From: Planctomycetota bacterium
Lineage (GTDB): Bacteria; Planctomycetota; UBA8108; UBA1146
NCBI GenBank assembly: GCA_014240375.1
Contig: JAAZXB010000017.1
Coordinates: 9,101-63,475 of the forward strand
DNA: 54,375 nt
Reading direction: 5' to 3'
The position numbers and the translations under genes were made by a program. The notes beneath the pieces are model-generated. The model made no database searches. It was not told the DNA's origin and saw nothing but the letters and a program-made list of their open reading frames with translations. Each line of letters begins with the position of its first letter. The stretch's first letter is position 1. Positions 14,612-24,210 of the stretch are shown here, piece after piece.

Positions 14612-17437
14612 ATGATGGCGGCCATGTCTGAGAGGGAATCATCGATGCCCGACGATAGCGGTCCAGAAACCCCTGACTCGGGAATACCCCCGATTTCAAG
14701 AAGCAAGCGACGCAAGCCGATCTCCCCGGCGCTGCGCCCCTGGCTACTGGTGGTGCTAGGCCTCTTCTCGATTCTCGGACTCAACTCCTTCTACCTCGGA
14801 TCGATCACCGTCGCAGAGTCGTGGAGTGGTCAATTACTGCAGGATTCTTTCTACCAGTGGATGTTTCTCGTCCACTTGATCCTCGGCTTGCTCTTCATCG
14901 TCCCACTGGTGGTCTTCGGAATCTGGCACCTGCGAAACTCCTGGTGGCATCCCAATCGCAGAGCTGTTCGAGCCGGGATGGCTCTCTTCAGCGTGAGCCT
15001 CGTCTTGTTGATCTCGGGAGTCTTGCTCACACGGGTCGAGGGGATGATCGAGGTTCGGTCTCCGATGTGGAGGTCCGCCCTCTACATCTCCCACGTGGTG
15101 ACCCCGCTGATGGCGGGCTGGCTCTTTGTCCTCCACCGACTTGCAGGGCCAAGGATCCGCTGGAAGACCGGAATCCAGTTGTCGATGGTCGGAGTCGTGA
15201 TGGTGGTCGGGATGCTTTTCTGGCATCAACAAGTGGGGCAGGAGGGAATCGCACCCGCTTCCGGAGACCGCTATTTCCAACCCTCTCTGGCGCGCACCGA
15301 TGATGGCAAGTTCATCGCCGAAGAACGGCTGATGCGAGATGCTTCCTGCCGCGAATGTCACCCTCAGACCCATGCCCGCTGGCACGACTCCGCTCACCAC
15401 TTCAGTTCCTTCAACAATCCGGCATACCTCGCCAGCGTTCGCCAGACCAGGGAAGTGTTGCTCGCTCGAGATGGGGATGTACACGCCTCCAGATTCTGCG
15501 CCGGTTGTCATGATCCGGTCCCCTTCTTCAGCGGTGCGTTCGACGATCCGAACTACGATGATGTTAATGACCCAACAGCGAATGCTGGAATCACCTGTAC
15601 CGTCTGCCATGCCATCGAGTCGATTCCGGGGAATCGGGGCAATGCGGAGTTTGTCATCGCCCAGCCCGATCTCTATCCCTTCGCTCTCTCCGAATCCCCA
15701 TCGCTCTCCTGGATCAATCGACAGTTGATCAAGGCGAAGCCTTCGTTTCACAAGAAAACCTACCTGAAACCGATTCACCAGACTGCGGAGTTTTGTGGCA
15801 CCTGTCACAAGGTTCACATTCCCGAAGAGTTGAATCAGTACCGCTGGCTCAGAGGCCAAAATCATTACGACTCCTGGCTCCTGAGCGGAGTCAGCGGTCA
15901 TGGAGTGGCATCCTTCTACTATCCGGATCAAGCGCAATCCAACTGCAACGGATGTCACATGCCGCGAATGAATGGCGATGATTTCGGAGCCAAAGACCTC
16001 TCCGGTGATGGCCAATTACAACTTCACGATCACCTGTTCCCCGGGGCCAACACGGCGCTGCACTCCCTCGTCGGCACCAGCCAGCAGTCACTGGATGATC
16101 AAACACGCTTTCTCGAGGGAACCATCCGTGTCGACATCTTCGGTCTCCGCCGAGGAACCGAGGTCGATGCCCGACTGGAGGCACCTATTGGCCCGACCAT
16201 CCCGGTGCTTCAACCTGGAGAGACGGTGTTGCTGGAGACGGTTCTGAGAACACTGCGCATGGGACACCACTTCACCCAAGGAACCACCGACTCCAACGAG
16301 GTGTGGATCCAGGTCGATGTGCAACAGGATGGCAAGAGCATCGCAGGGAGCGGAGGGATCGCCCCGTCAGGTGGAGTCGATCGATGGGCACATTTCCTCA
16401 ACTCCTTCGTCCTCGACCGAGAGGGAAAGAGGATTCACCGACGCAATGTCGAGGACATCTTCGTTCCGCTCTACAACCATCAGATACCACCAGGAGCAGC
16501 CGATACTCTGCACTACATGCTGCATGTGCCCGAGGATGCCAGCGGTGAACTGACCGTGACGGTCAAGGCGCTGTACCGCAAGTTTGACCAGCAGTTCATG
16601 GAAATCGTCGGCGGTCCATCTGTCAACGACTTACCGATCACTGTACTCGGCGAGGACCAGGTTACATTTGCCATCGGTTCCGGCGATGGTCGCCATACCT
16701 CTGAATCGGCACCTCTGTGGAAGCGGTGGAACGACTACGGGATTGGCCTGTTGAGAAAAGGTGGCTCCGGTGCCGTGCGAGGCGAACTGGTCTCTGCGAG
16801 TCACGCCTTTGAGCAGGTGGCCCTACTGGGCCGCGCGGACGGCCACGTCAACAAGGCACGAGCCTTGATTCGCGCCGGTCGTCTCGACGATGCTGCCAGT
16901 GCATTGTCGAGTGCGAAAAATCACGACCCTCCGGCCCAACCCTGGACTCTCGACTGGTTTGGAGCCCTGGTGAATCGGGAAAATGGCCACTATGAAGCCG
17001 CCTACGAGGCGCTGATCCGGCTGGTGGAATCTCGATACCCCGATGCCCGCAGTCGGGGTTTCGATTTCTCCCGCGACGTGAGACTTCTCAATGAACTGGG
17101 TACCATCGTGTTTGCCCAGGCTCGTAAAGAGCATGAAGGTATGCGCCAGGAGGGCCTGATCGAAGCGAGAGATTGGTTCGAGAAGTCGCTGGCAGTCGAT
17201 TCTGAGAATGTCAACTCTCACTGGAATCTGGCACAGATTCACGCCCTGCTCGGAGAGTTGGAGAAGTCCACTCAACATCGAAACTTGCATCGAAAGTACA
17301 AGAAGGATGATTCAGCACGAGATGAGGCGATCTCGAAGATTCGTGCCTCCGATGCCGCGGCCGACCATGCCGCAGCTGCGATCGTCATCTACGATCTACA
17401 AAGGGATCAGGTCACGGATCCACCGGGGGACAAGTGA
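14612..17437 (+). CDS. Membrane-anchored pentahaem cytochrome c with b-type-like helices and TPR tail
   Basis: This 941-residue protein combines three parts. Residues 35-208 hold five membrane helices with paired histidines (FLVHLILG, FGIWHL, YISHVVTP, FVLHRLAG) in a pattern like a four-helix b-type cytochrome. Residues 245-450 carry five CxxCH haem sites (CRECH, CAGCH, CTVCH, CGTCH, CNGCH). A beta-rich domain follows, and residues 730-920 form TPR helices. It could take electrons from the quinol pool and pass them outward through c-haems. AGAGGAA lies 8 bases before ATG. The next gene overlaps by 4 bases. The substrate is unknown; the cytochrome and TPR assignments are firm, the haem-b role is inferred. 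Confidence 0.85.
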   Translation: MMAAMSERESSMPDDSGPETPDSGIPPISRSKRRKPISPALRPWLLVVLGLFSILGLNSFYLGSITVAESWSGQLLQDSFYQWMFLVHLILGLLFIVPLVVFGIWHLRNSWWHPNRRAVRAGMALFSVSLVLLISGVLLTRVEGMIEVRSPMWRSALYISHVVTPLMAGWLFVLHRLAGPRIRWKTGIQLSMVGVVMVVGMLFWHQQVGQEGIAPASGDRYFQPSLARTDDGKFIAEERLMRDASCRECHPQTHARWHDSAHHFSSFNNPAYLASVRQTREVLLARDGDVHASRFCAGCHDPVPFFSGAFDDPNYDDVNDPTANAGITCTVCHAIESIPGNRGNAEFVIAQPDLYPFALSESPSLSWINRQLIKAKPSFHKKTYLKPIHQTAEFCGTCHKVHIPEELNQYRWLRGQNHYDSWLLSGVSGHGVASFYYPDQAQSNCNGCHMPRMNGDDFGAKDLSGDGQLQLHDHLFPGANTALHSLVGTSQQSLDDQTRFLEGTIRVDIFGLRRGTEVDARLEAPIGPTIPVLQPGETVLLETVLRTLRMGHHFTQGTTDSNEVWIQVDVQQDGKSIAGSGGIAPSGGVDRWAHFLNSFVLDREGKRIHRRNVEDIFVPLYNHQIPPGAADTLHYMLHVPEDASGELTVTVKALYRKFDQQFMEIVGGPSVNDLPITVLGEDQVTFAIGSGDGRHTSESAPLWKRWNDYGIGLLRKGGSGAVRGELVSASHAFEQVALLGRADGHVNKARALIRAGRLDDAASALSSAKNHDPPAQPWTLDWFGALVNRENGHYEAAYEALIRLVESRYPDARSRGFDFSRDVRLLNELGTIVFAQARKEHEGMRQEGLIEARDWFEKSLAVDSENVNSHWNLAQIHALLGELEKSTQHRNLHRKYKKDDSARDEAISKIRASDAAADHAAAAIVIYDLQRDQVTDPPGDK

Positions 17438-19263
17438 GCGAACTTCCAGATGGGAAACCACCGGAGGAGGAGGAGGAAGCCCTCGAGCAGGACGATGAAA
17501 TCATCGGCCGCGCATTTCGTGGGAGCTTGCTCTTTCTGCTGATCACAGCAGTACTGATTGTTCTTATCTGGTGGGTCTCTCGCCCGGATGACCTGACTGA
17601 ACAGATCCCTGAGGTGAACCAGATTCCGGTCAAGATTCGAGATACCGGTGGATCGGCTCCACCACTTCCCTTCACTGACATCACGATGGAATCGGGGATC
17701 GATTTCATCCACGACAGCGGTGCCCGCGGTGAAAAACTGCTGCCCGAGACTATGGGCAGCGGAGCAGCGTTCTGCGACATCGACCAGGACGGAGATGCAG
17801 ATCTGATCCTCGCCAGTGGACGCCCATGGCCATGGACCGGAGAAGAACCAGCGGCATCGACGATTCGCTTGTGGCTCAACGATGGAACCGGTTCCTTCGA
17901 AGAGGCCACCGAGCAGTGGCAATTGAATACCGACTGCTACGCCACCGGAATCGCTGTCGGTGACATCGATGGGGACCGCGATCTCGATCTGTTCATCGCC
18001 GCAGTCGGAAGCAACAGGCTACTCATCAATGATGGCTCCTCATTCCGGAGAAGCGCCGTCGGATCAGCCATCGAGGGAGCAGAAGATTCCTGGTCATCCA
18101 GCGCCGGATTTTTTGATGCAGACAACGACGACGACCTTGACCTGTTCATCTGCGAATACGTGCAATGGTCACGAAAGAAAGACATCGAAGTCGACTATCG
18201 CCTGACCGGTGTGGGAAGAGCGTATGGCCCCCCCACCAACTTCGCCGGTACTCACTGCCGATTGCTGATCAATGATGGCGATGGGAACTTTACTGACGTC
18301 TCCGGAGACGCTGGCCTCAGAGTCGAAGACTCGGGGATGGCTGTGGCCAAAGCTCTGGCACTGTTACCGGTGGATGTGGATCAGGATGGAAATATCGATG
18401 TGATGGTGGCCAACGACACGACCCGTAACTTCATGTTCAAGAATCTCGGAAATGGCACCTTCGAGGAGGTCGGCGAGCAGATGGGGCTCGCTTATGACGG
18501 CAACGGCTCGACCACCGGTGCAATGGGTCTCGACGTCACCGACTATCGAAATGATGGCAGCATCGGGATCGTCATTGCGAACTTTTCCGCAGAGATGACC
18601 GGGCTCTACCGATACTGGGACCAGTCGAACATCTTCATGGATGAATCGATCAACGAGGGCATCGGTCCACCATCGAGAAAGGCCCTCTCCTTCGGCATTC
18701 TGTTCCTCGATGTCGATCTCGATGGGCGACAGGACCTGATCCAGGCCAATGGGCACCTCGAGGAAGAGATCTCGACGGTGCAACCAGGACAGGAATACCG
18801 ACAGGGAGCCCAGTTATTCTGGAATCGTGGGGATGCCGGCAGCGGCTGCTTCGAGGAGATTCCTCAGCTACAGACCAAGGATCTGGGGACTCCTTCGGTG
18901 GGAAGAGGTCTGGCCTTTGCGGATATCGATGGCGACGGCGATGTGGATCTCTTGATGACTCAGACCGGAGCTCCCGCACGCCTGCTTCGCAATGACCAGA
19001 GCAGCGGCCATCACTGGATCCGTATCGATCCCGGAGATCTACCCGCAGGAACCTGGATCGAGTGCCGGCAGAAGAACCGCTCCCAACGGCGAGTCATCGG
19101 ACGAACTCGATCCTACCTCTCTCAATCGGAGAGGTGGATCACCTTCGGCCTCGGATCGGATGACAGTGCTCCGGAAATCATCGTTCACACCACCGACGGC
19201 GAGACGATCTCGCAGATCGCCCCCGGAGTCGATCGAAGGATCGAAGCTCCGGGGCCAAGATGA
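17434..19263 (+). CDS. CRTAC1-like FG-GAP/VCBS and ASPIC/UnbV protein
   Basis: The 609-residue protein has a cytoplasmic acidic head, one membrane helix (LLFLLITAVLIVLIWWVS at about 28-45), then repeated FG-GAP/VCBS calcium-binding units (CDIDQDGDADLILASG, GDIDGDRDLDLF, VDVDQDGNIDVMVAN, LDVDLDGRQDLIQANG, ADIDGDGDVDLLM), predicting an integrin-like beta-propeller outside the membrane. The C-terminal domain (SYLSQSERWITFGLG) matches ASPIC/UnbV. Its GTG start overlaps the cytochrome stop (GTGA at 17434-17437), so the two are coupled and probably work together at the cell surface. The propeller may bind a glycan or protein partner. Family clear, role unknown. Confidence 0.9.
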   Translation: MSELPDGKPPEEEEEALEQDDEIIGRAFRGSLLFLLITAVLIVLIWWVSRPDDLTEQIPEVNQIPVKIRDTGGSAPPLPFTDITMESGIDFIHDSGARGEKLLPETMGSGAAFCDIDQDGDADLILASGRPWPWTGEEPAASTIRLWLNDGTGSFEEATEQWQLNTDCYATGIAVGDIDGDRDLDLFIAAVGSNRLLINDGSSFRRSAVGSAIEGAEDSWSSSAGFFDADNDDDLDLFICEYVQWSRKKDIEVDYRLTGVGRAYGPPTNFAGTHCRLLINDGDGNFTDVSGDAGLRVEDSGMAVAKALALLPVDVDQDGNIDVMVANDTTRNFMFKNLGNGTFEEVGEQMGLAYDGNGSTTGAMGLDVTDYRNDGSIGIVIANFSAEMTGLYRYWDQSNIFMDESINEGIGPPSRKALSFGILFLDVDLDGRQDLIQANGHLEEEISTVQPGQEYRQGAQLFWNRGDAGSGCFEEIPQLQTKDLGTPSVGRGLAFADIDGDGDVDLLMTQTGAPARLLRNDQSSGHHWIRIDPGDLPAGTWIECRQKNRSQRRVIGRTRSYLSQSERWITFGLGSDDSAPEIIVHTTDGETISQIAPGVDRRIEAPGPR

Positions 19264-19297
19264 GCCGTTCGAGGGAGATCAGCGGTCCGGTCGCTTG

Positions 19298-21310
19298 CTA
19301 TTGCTGGAGAGGCATCGAAGGAACCGCAGCGCCCTCCTCGCAACGCCCTGCTCCGACCAGATGGCCGACGGTTGGCAACTGACCCGATCCCCTCTCGACC
19401 TGCACCATTCCCGCCAACGCACAATCGAAGCTCAGTTGATAGAGGGTCTCATCATCGACCTCTGGATCCACTTCTGGCATGAAGGGATCGACCCCATATC
19501 GGGCCGTGGATGAGATTCTCACTCCATCGATCTTGCCGATCAGCGTATCGACCCCGCGGCCATTTTGATCGGGGTCTCCACCGACGATCAGCGGGAGTTT
19601 GTTGAGGGTTCGTTGTCCCGCAGCGGCTTTCTTCCCGACCAGGATGCCATCGAGATAGATGCGGATCTCGGAGCCATCGAACTGCCCCGCCACATGATGC
19701 CATCGATCGGGTTGAAGCGCCGCACCCTTACTCTCGATCACGTGGTACTTGCCATCGAGGTGCAGCCAGAAACTAGCGACACCATCGTTGAGAAAGAGGC
19801 CGTATTCCGATTGTTCCGTCTTGGCGATGAAGGGCCTTCGTCCAGTGTAGCCTGAGGATTGAACCCACCCCTCCACGGTGAAGGCTCCCTGAGCCAGTGG
19901 CACCCTGGAAGAGTCCACTTTCACGAACTCTCCACCTCCCAGGACCAGATGGCCGCCCGCTGGTCGTCGTGCCACCCAGTGCTCATGGTCAAAGCGGATC
20001 GATACCCTCCTGGCGGGAACATCCACCGGGCTCGAAGATTCATCATCGAATTGAAGAGAAACATCGAGAGCGGGCGCGGCCACCACGCCGCTCAGAACCA
20101 GGCTGTCGATCTGGACACGGACCTTCTGGCTCTTTCGTGTGCCGGGAGCCAGTATCACCTCTGGAGAGGGAAAGGAAATTCGTCCATCGAGGCTACTCAG
20201 ATGTACTCTCAACAGTCGATCGACCGGATTTTTCAGTTCCAGCATCACCTCGACTCCCTCGACCGGTTGCGCAGGAATTGGCGCACGGGAGGTGAATCGC
20301 ACCAGATCATCTTTGAGGAGTCTCTCGGTCAGGGCACGACGCTCAGGAGTGAACTGCCGCGGATCGAGAAGGGAACCGACGGGTACCACCGCAATCTCGA
20401 CCCCCGATGGCCGGACCGTCACCAGGTTCCAGTGATGAACCCACCCTGCCCCTGGATAATCCCTGGACCGATGCCCGCCAGTGGTTGCCAGGGCGTGGTA
20501 TTCGATCCCATCTCGGTTTCCGCCGTAATGTAATCGGTGGATATGCCCTCCGAACACCGAAGAGACGTTTCCAGATTTCACCAGCTTCTGATGAACGACA
20601 TCCCAGTGGCCACCCTTGTAGTTGGTCGCAATCCACCGAGGATGATGAACGAAGACGAATACACTCTGCAGCGCACTGGTTTTCTCGAGTACACCATCTA
20701 ACCAGATCAGTTGTTCAGTGGAGAACTCCTGGCAGGCAGGATCTCCGAAACCCTTCTTGCCGGTGACCGGATTCCCCTCATCGGTGTACAGAATGATGAA
20801 TCCACAACCCTTGTGTTCAAACCAGTACCACAATGGACCGAAGTGTTGTTCGTAGTCCGATTCATGCTCTCCATCGGGAGGCACAGAACCTCTCCAGTAG
20901 ATGTCATGATTCCCCGCCACTGGATACCAGGAAGAGGTGAGTTGATTCATCGTCCTGTGAAACTGGTCCGCCTGGATCAGCCACTGGGTCCTACCGTTAT
21001 AACCCTGGATCAAATCGCCCACCGTCATGGTCAGATCAGGATCGACCAGATTCACTTCCTCGACAGCTTGGGCGAGGATCTCGATCCCTTCCGCTGGCCC
21101 TCCGGTGCGATCACCCATGATGGCAAACTGCCACATCGTTTCTTCTACAGGAGATTCCAGCGACTTGGTTCCCTTGCGATCCGTTTGTACCGGGTCACCT
21201 GCTTTTGCGGATGGCAAGAATCCTGCCACCAACACCAGCACCGACAACACCGTCAGCCATGAAAAGGGGCGATTCTTCACTCGCGAATCAATGCTCTGCA
21301 TCTTACACAT
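19298..21310 (-). CDS. Secreted metallophosphoesterase with C-terminal LamG domain
   Basis: The 670-residue protein has a signal peptide (WLTVLSVLVLVAGFLPSAKA near residues 19-38) and a calcineurin-like phosphoesterase domain with its metal ligands: IMGDRTGG, TVGDLIQGYNG, VAGNHDIYWRG, FVHHPRW and GGHIHRLHYGG (residues 65-280). A middle beta-rich region follows, then a LamG/concanavalin-like domain at about 480-640 (GAFTVEGWVQSS, WHHVAGQFDG, RIYLDG, IDGVRISSTARYG). GGAGG lies 7 bases before ATG at 21310. Likely a periplasmic or secreted phosphatase or phosphodiesterase tethered to a polysaccharide through LamG; substrate unknown. Confidence 0.9.
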   Translation of the reverse strand: MCKMQSIDSRVKNRPFSWLTVLSVLVLVAGFLPSAKAGDPVQTDRKGTKSLESPVEETMWQFAIMGDRTGGPAEGIEILAQAVEEVNLVDPDLTMTVGDLIQGYNGRTQWLIQADQFHRTMNQLTSSWYPVAGNHDIYWRGSVPPDGEHESDYEQHFGPLWYWFEHKGCGFIILYTDEGNPVTGKKGFGDPACQEFSTEQLIWLDGVLEKTSALQSVFVFVHHPRWIATNYKGGHWDVVHQKLVKSGNVSSVFGGHIHRLHYGGNRDGIEYHALATTGGHRSRDYPGAGWVHHWNLVTVRPSGVEIAVVPVGSLLDPRQFTPERRALTERLLKDDLVRFTSRAPIPAQPVEGVEVMLELKNPVDRLLRVHLSSLDGRISFPSPEVILAPGTRKSQKVRVQIDSLVLSGVVAAPALDVSLQFDDESSSPVDVPARRVSIRFDHEHWVARRPAGGHLVLGGGEFVKVDSSRVPLAQGAFTVEGWVQSSGYTGRRPFIAKTEQSEYGLFLNDGVASFWLHLDGKYHVIESKGAALQPDRWHHVAGQFDGSEIRIYLDGILVGKKAAAGQRTLNKLPLIVGGDPDQNGRGVDTLIGKIDGVRISSTARYGVDPFMPEVDPEVDDETLYQLSFDCALAGMVQVERGSGQLPTVGHLVGAGRCEEGAAVPSMPLQQ

Positions 21311-21452
21311 CCCACAACCTCCGTTTCATCCGGATGCTAACCGGGTAAATCGGCTTGTCACGACATGAACTACCGTAGATGATCTCGATATCACTCCGAC
21401 GAAACGCCCTTCAGCACCTCTCCTCTTCGGCGATCTTCGATGAAAGGCACCC

Positions 21453-21932
21453 TTGAATCAGCCTCGCTACAATCCCGGGGCTCCGATTCCTGAGATCCCC
21501 TATCACCCGGGGATCACCCGGCGAGACCCCTCCTTCCAGATCGACCACCAGCCACCTACCAGCGACTGGAAGGTCGATGCTTGTTACCTTCATGGAGTCG
21601 ATCTGTTCAATCATGGTTGCTACTGGGAAGCTCATGAAGCGTGGGAGCATCGCTGGTTACCGCTGACTGAAGAGGATCCGCATCGCACCTTTCTCCAGGG
21701 GCTGATCCAGGCCGCAGCTGCCCTGCTAAAGATACGCCTTCAAGATCCAGACTCCGCCAGCACCATCTGGCAACGAGGCAGAAATCGCCTGCTCTTGATC
21801 GACCAGGAGAGTCGATCCAGGACCTATCAAGGAATCGAGATGGCCTCACTGATCACCTCGGTCGACCACATCGTCACCACACAAGATCCGACCTTCGAGG
21901 CACCTTCCATCCAGTTATTGGGATGGCCCTGA
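21453..21932 (+). CDS. DUF309 family protein
   Basis: The 159-residue protein matches DUF309, a small all-helical family: GVDLFNHGCYWEAHEAWEHRW at about residues 48-68 (split signature FNxGxYxEAHExWE) and the second helix FLQGLIQAAAALLK. The function of DUF309 is unknown; conserved His, Glu and Trp in the first motif suggest a binding site. The start is TTG at 21453 with AAGG 5 bases upstream, and no in-frame ATG is available earlier. The stop overlaps the start of the pseudouridine synthase gene, suggesting co-translation. An N-terminal extension of about 40 Pro-rich residues is atypical for the family. Confidence 0.85.
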   Translation: MNQPRYNPGAPIPEIPYHPGITRRDPSFQIDHQPPTSDWKVDACYLHGVDLFNHGCYWEAHEAWEHRWLPLTEEDPHRTFLQGLIQAAAALLKIRLQDPDSASTIWQRGRNRLLLIDQESRSRTYQGIEMASLITSVDHIVTTQDPTFEAPSIQLLGWP

Positions 21933-22636
21933 TGGAACCTCAAATTCGACATCTCGACCAGAAAATCGCAGTGGTGACCAAGCCATCCGGAATGTTTGTC
22001 CATCCATCGGATGAAGATCGACGGAGGGGAAGAACCATCCTGACGTGGTTACGGGACCGACTCGATCGAAGGATCTATCCGGTTCACCGACTCGATCGTG
22101 CGTGCTCGGGACTGGTCAGCCTGGCGCTCGATCCCAACAGTGCCAGGGATCTCCAGGAATCACTCCAGTCTCCCGAAGCTTCCAAGCAATACCTACTTCT
22201 GGCGCGTGGAGAAACGGACTCCGAGTTCGAATGTGATCTCCCTCTCAAGTGTGGGCCAGAAAGGGTACTTCGTGCGTCGCATTCGCGATTTCAAAAAATA
22301 CACTCCCATGGTGGCTTCTCTCTGCTGAAAGCTCAGATCTTCAGCGGTCGCAGGCACCAGATTCGTCGCCATCTCGCTCACATGGGACACCAGATCGTTG
22401 GCGACACCACCTACGGGAAGGGTGGCATCAATCGCTGGCTCCGAGATCAGTTCGGGCTACCTCGCCTGTTCCTTCATTCCTGGAAACTGACGATTCCAGC
22501 CCCGGTGATGGAGTCACCCCTCCACCTCACAGAACCGCTTCCTGCAGACCTTCTGGTATTCCTTCGCAGTTTCTTCGGTGATCCACAGATGTGGACTGGC
22601 GGGCACCCTGCAGCAGATGAGACCGAGGTGAGGTGA
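21932..22636 (+). CDS. RluA-family RNA pseudouridine synthase (TruC-like)
   Basis: The 234-residue cytosolic enzyme has the RluA-family catalytic motif HRLDRACSG (Asp near residue 55), the KPSGMFVH start and the downstream GRRHQIRRHLAHMGHQIVGDTTYG. Short length, no S4 domain and the RRHL-H-IVGD pattern place it nearest TruC, which modifies U65 in some tRNAs, but an rRNA target is possible. ATG at 21932 overlaps the DUF309 stop (TGATG); an ATG at 21923 would add three residues. The glycosyltransferase gene follows with an overlapping stop/start. Confidence 0.9.
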   Translation: MEPQIRHLDQKIAVVTKPSGMFVHPSDEDRRRGRTILTWLRDRLDRRIYPVHRLDRACSGLVSLALDPNSARDLQESLQSPEASKQYLLLARGETDSEFECDLPLKCGPERVLRASHSRFQKIHSHGGFSLLKAQIFSGRRHQIRRHLAHMGHQIVGDTTYGKGGINRWLRDQFGLPRLFLHSWKLTIPAPVMESPLHLTEPLPADLLVFLRSFFGDPQMWTGGHPAADETEVR

Positions 22637-24210
22637 TGAAGTACCTCCGGCACCCCCATGCCGCAGCGATACTGATACCGGCCATCCTGGTACTGATGGC
22701 AAGGATTCTGTTTCAGGGTTTCATCTTTCCCACCGAGTTGAGTGGAGACGAAGCTCAGTACTGGGATTGGTCGCGCGATCTTCAACTCTCCTACTACACC
22801 AAGGGTCCTGGAGTGACCCTGATCATCGCTTTTTTCACCAGCTTTCTCGGTGACGTTGAATTCGGAGTCCGGCTTGGATCTTACCTTGCGCATGCGCTGA
22901 CCGCCGTGGTGATCGGCATCCTCGGATCACAGTTTTCCGGGGGCTCCACAAGAGTGGTGTGGCTCACCTCCATCGGTTTCCAATGCGTCCTCGGATACCA
23001 GATCGGTGGATCACTGATGACAGTAGACATGCCGATGGTTCTGGGCTGGAGCCTGGCGACCGTCTGCGCTGTGAGAGTTGTTCCACTCGCTCGTGAGAAC
23101 CAATCGGTCTTCGGGTCATTGACACTGATGGGTGCCGCTCTGGGATTCAGTTTTCTCGCCAAATACACAGCGCTTCTCGCTGTGGCGGGGCTACTGATTG
23201 GCCTGTGGCCCTGGCGGAAGGTGATTCTTGCTGCGCCACGGGCGCGGCAGGGTGTATGGCTCGGATCTTCGTTGTTTCTGTCTGGAATCGCTCCGGTACT
23301 GATCTGGAATGCCCAGCATGGCTGGCCTACGATTCAGCATCTACTCGGTCACATTGCAGTTCCAGGGGGAGACAGTGGAACTGTTTCCTGGACCGAATTC
23401 CAGGTCGAATGGCCGGTGAATTATCTCCTACAAGTGCTGGCGCTCCCAGGTCCCTTACTGGCGATCACGATGGGATTTGGAATCGTCGCGTGGAAACGAG
23501 GGCAACTGGACCGACCCTTGCCAGAACTGAGAGTGGCCCTCTGTAGCGCCCTCCCGCTGCTGCTCTTTTACCTGTTGGTGTCCTTCAAGGGAGAGACGGA
23601 AGGAAACTGGACCGCAGGAGCCGCCGCACCTCTGTTACCCTTCGCGGCCATCTGGATCGATGGTCGGTACCAAAAACGTGCCATGATCTGGCTACGAGGT
23701 GGCATTCTACTTCGATCCTCTCTCACCCTCCTGTTGCTACTCACACTTCCCTGGTCGGGCCCGCCGATCTCGAAAGCGTTGAGCGCCATCGGGAGTCGCG
23801 CAAAGATCCCGCTCTACCGGGTCCAGGGTCATCGTGAGTTCGCCTCGGAGGTCCGTAGATTGGCGCTGGAGGCACTCGGAGAAGCGGGAGCAACGGCCCC
23901 GATCATCTGTGATTACTACGACCGCACGGCACTGATGGCGTTCTCGTTGCCAAACCAACCGATGGTACACTGCGCTTCAGTACAACTCGGGTCGCGCAGA
24001 TCCGCCTATGACGATCTAGCGGCTACGCGATTCACAGTGGAGGCGTTCAGTGACCAGGACTTGATCCTGGTCGGAGCCGATGAGCAACGCTGGCGAGAGG
24101 CGTTGAGTCCTTCCCACCTGATCGAATTGGGAACAGCATTGCAGAGGGAACGAACCCGAAGAATATTCCATGCCCGTATTTCTTCCCCGCAGACAGAAAA
24201 TGAGCACTAA
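22636..24210 (+). CDS. Polytopic GT39/PMT-type glycosyltransferase
   Basis: The 524-residue integral membrane protein begins with a helix followed by the first-loop motif GDEAQYWDWSRDLQLSYYTK (acidic DE near residues 37-38), the hallmark of the protein O-mannosyltransferase/ArnT group, then about ten hydrophobic segments and a soluble C-terminal domain of some 150 residues. Such enzymes move a sugar from a polyprenyl-phosphate donor to lipid A, protein or polysaccharide on the periplasmic side. ATG 22636 has GAGGT 6 bases upstream and overlaps the previous stop. A PAP2 phosphatase gene overlaps its end, which fits recycling of the lipid carrier. Donor and acceptor unknown. Confidence 0.85.
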   Translation: MKYLRHPHAAAILIPAILVLMARILFQGFIFPTELSGDEAQYWDWSRDLQLSYYTKGPGVTLIIAFFTSFLGDVEFGVRLGSYLAHALTAVVIGILGSQFSGGSTRVVWLTSIGFQCVLGYQIGGSLMTVDMPMVLGWSLATVCAVRVVPLARENQSVFGSLTLMGAALGFSFLAKYTALLAVAGLLIGLWPWRKVILAAPRARQGVWLGSSLFLSGIAPVLIWNAQHGWPTIQHLLGHIAVPGGDSGTVSWTEFQVEWPVNYLLQVLALPGPLLAITMGFGIVAWKRGQLDRPLPELRVALCSALPLLLFYLLVSFKGETEGNWTAGAAAPLLPFAAIWIDGRYQKRAMIWLRGGILLRSSLTLLLLLTLPWSGPPISKALSAIGSRAKIPLYRVQGHREFASEVRRLALEALGEAGATAPIICDYYDRTALMAFSLPNQPMVHCASVQLGSRRSAYDDLAATRFTVEAFSDQDLILVGADEQRWREALSPSHLIELGTALQRERTRRIFHARISSPQTENEH

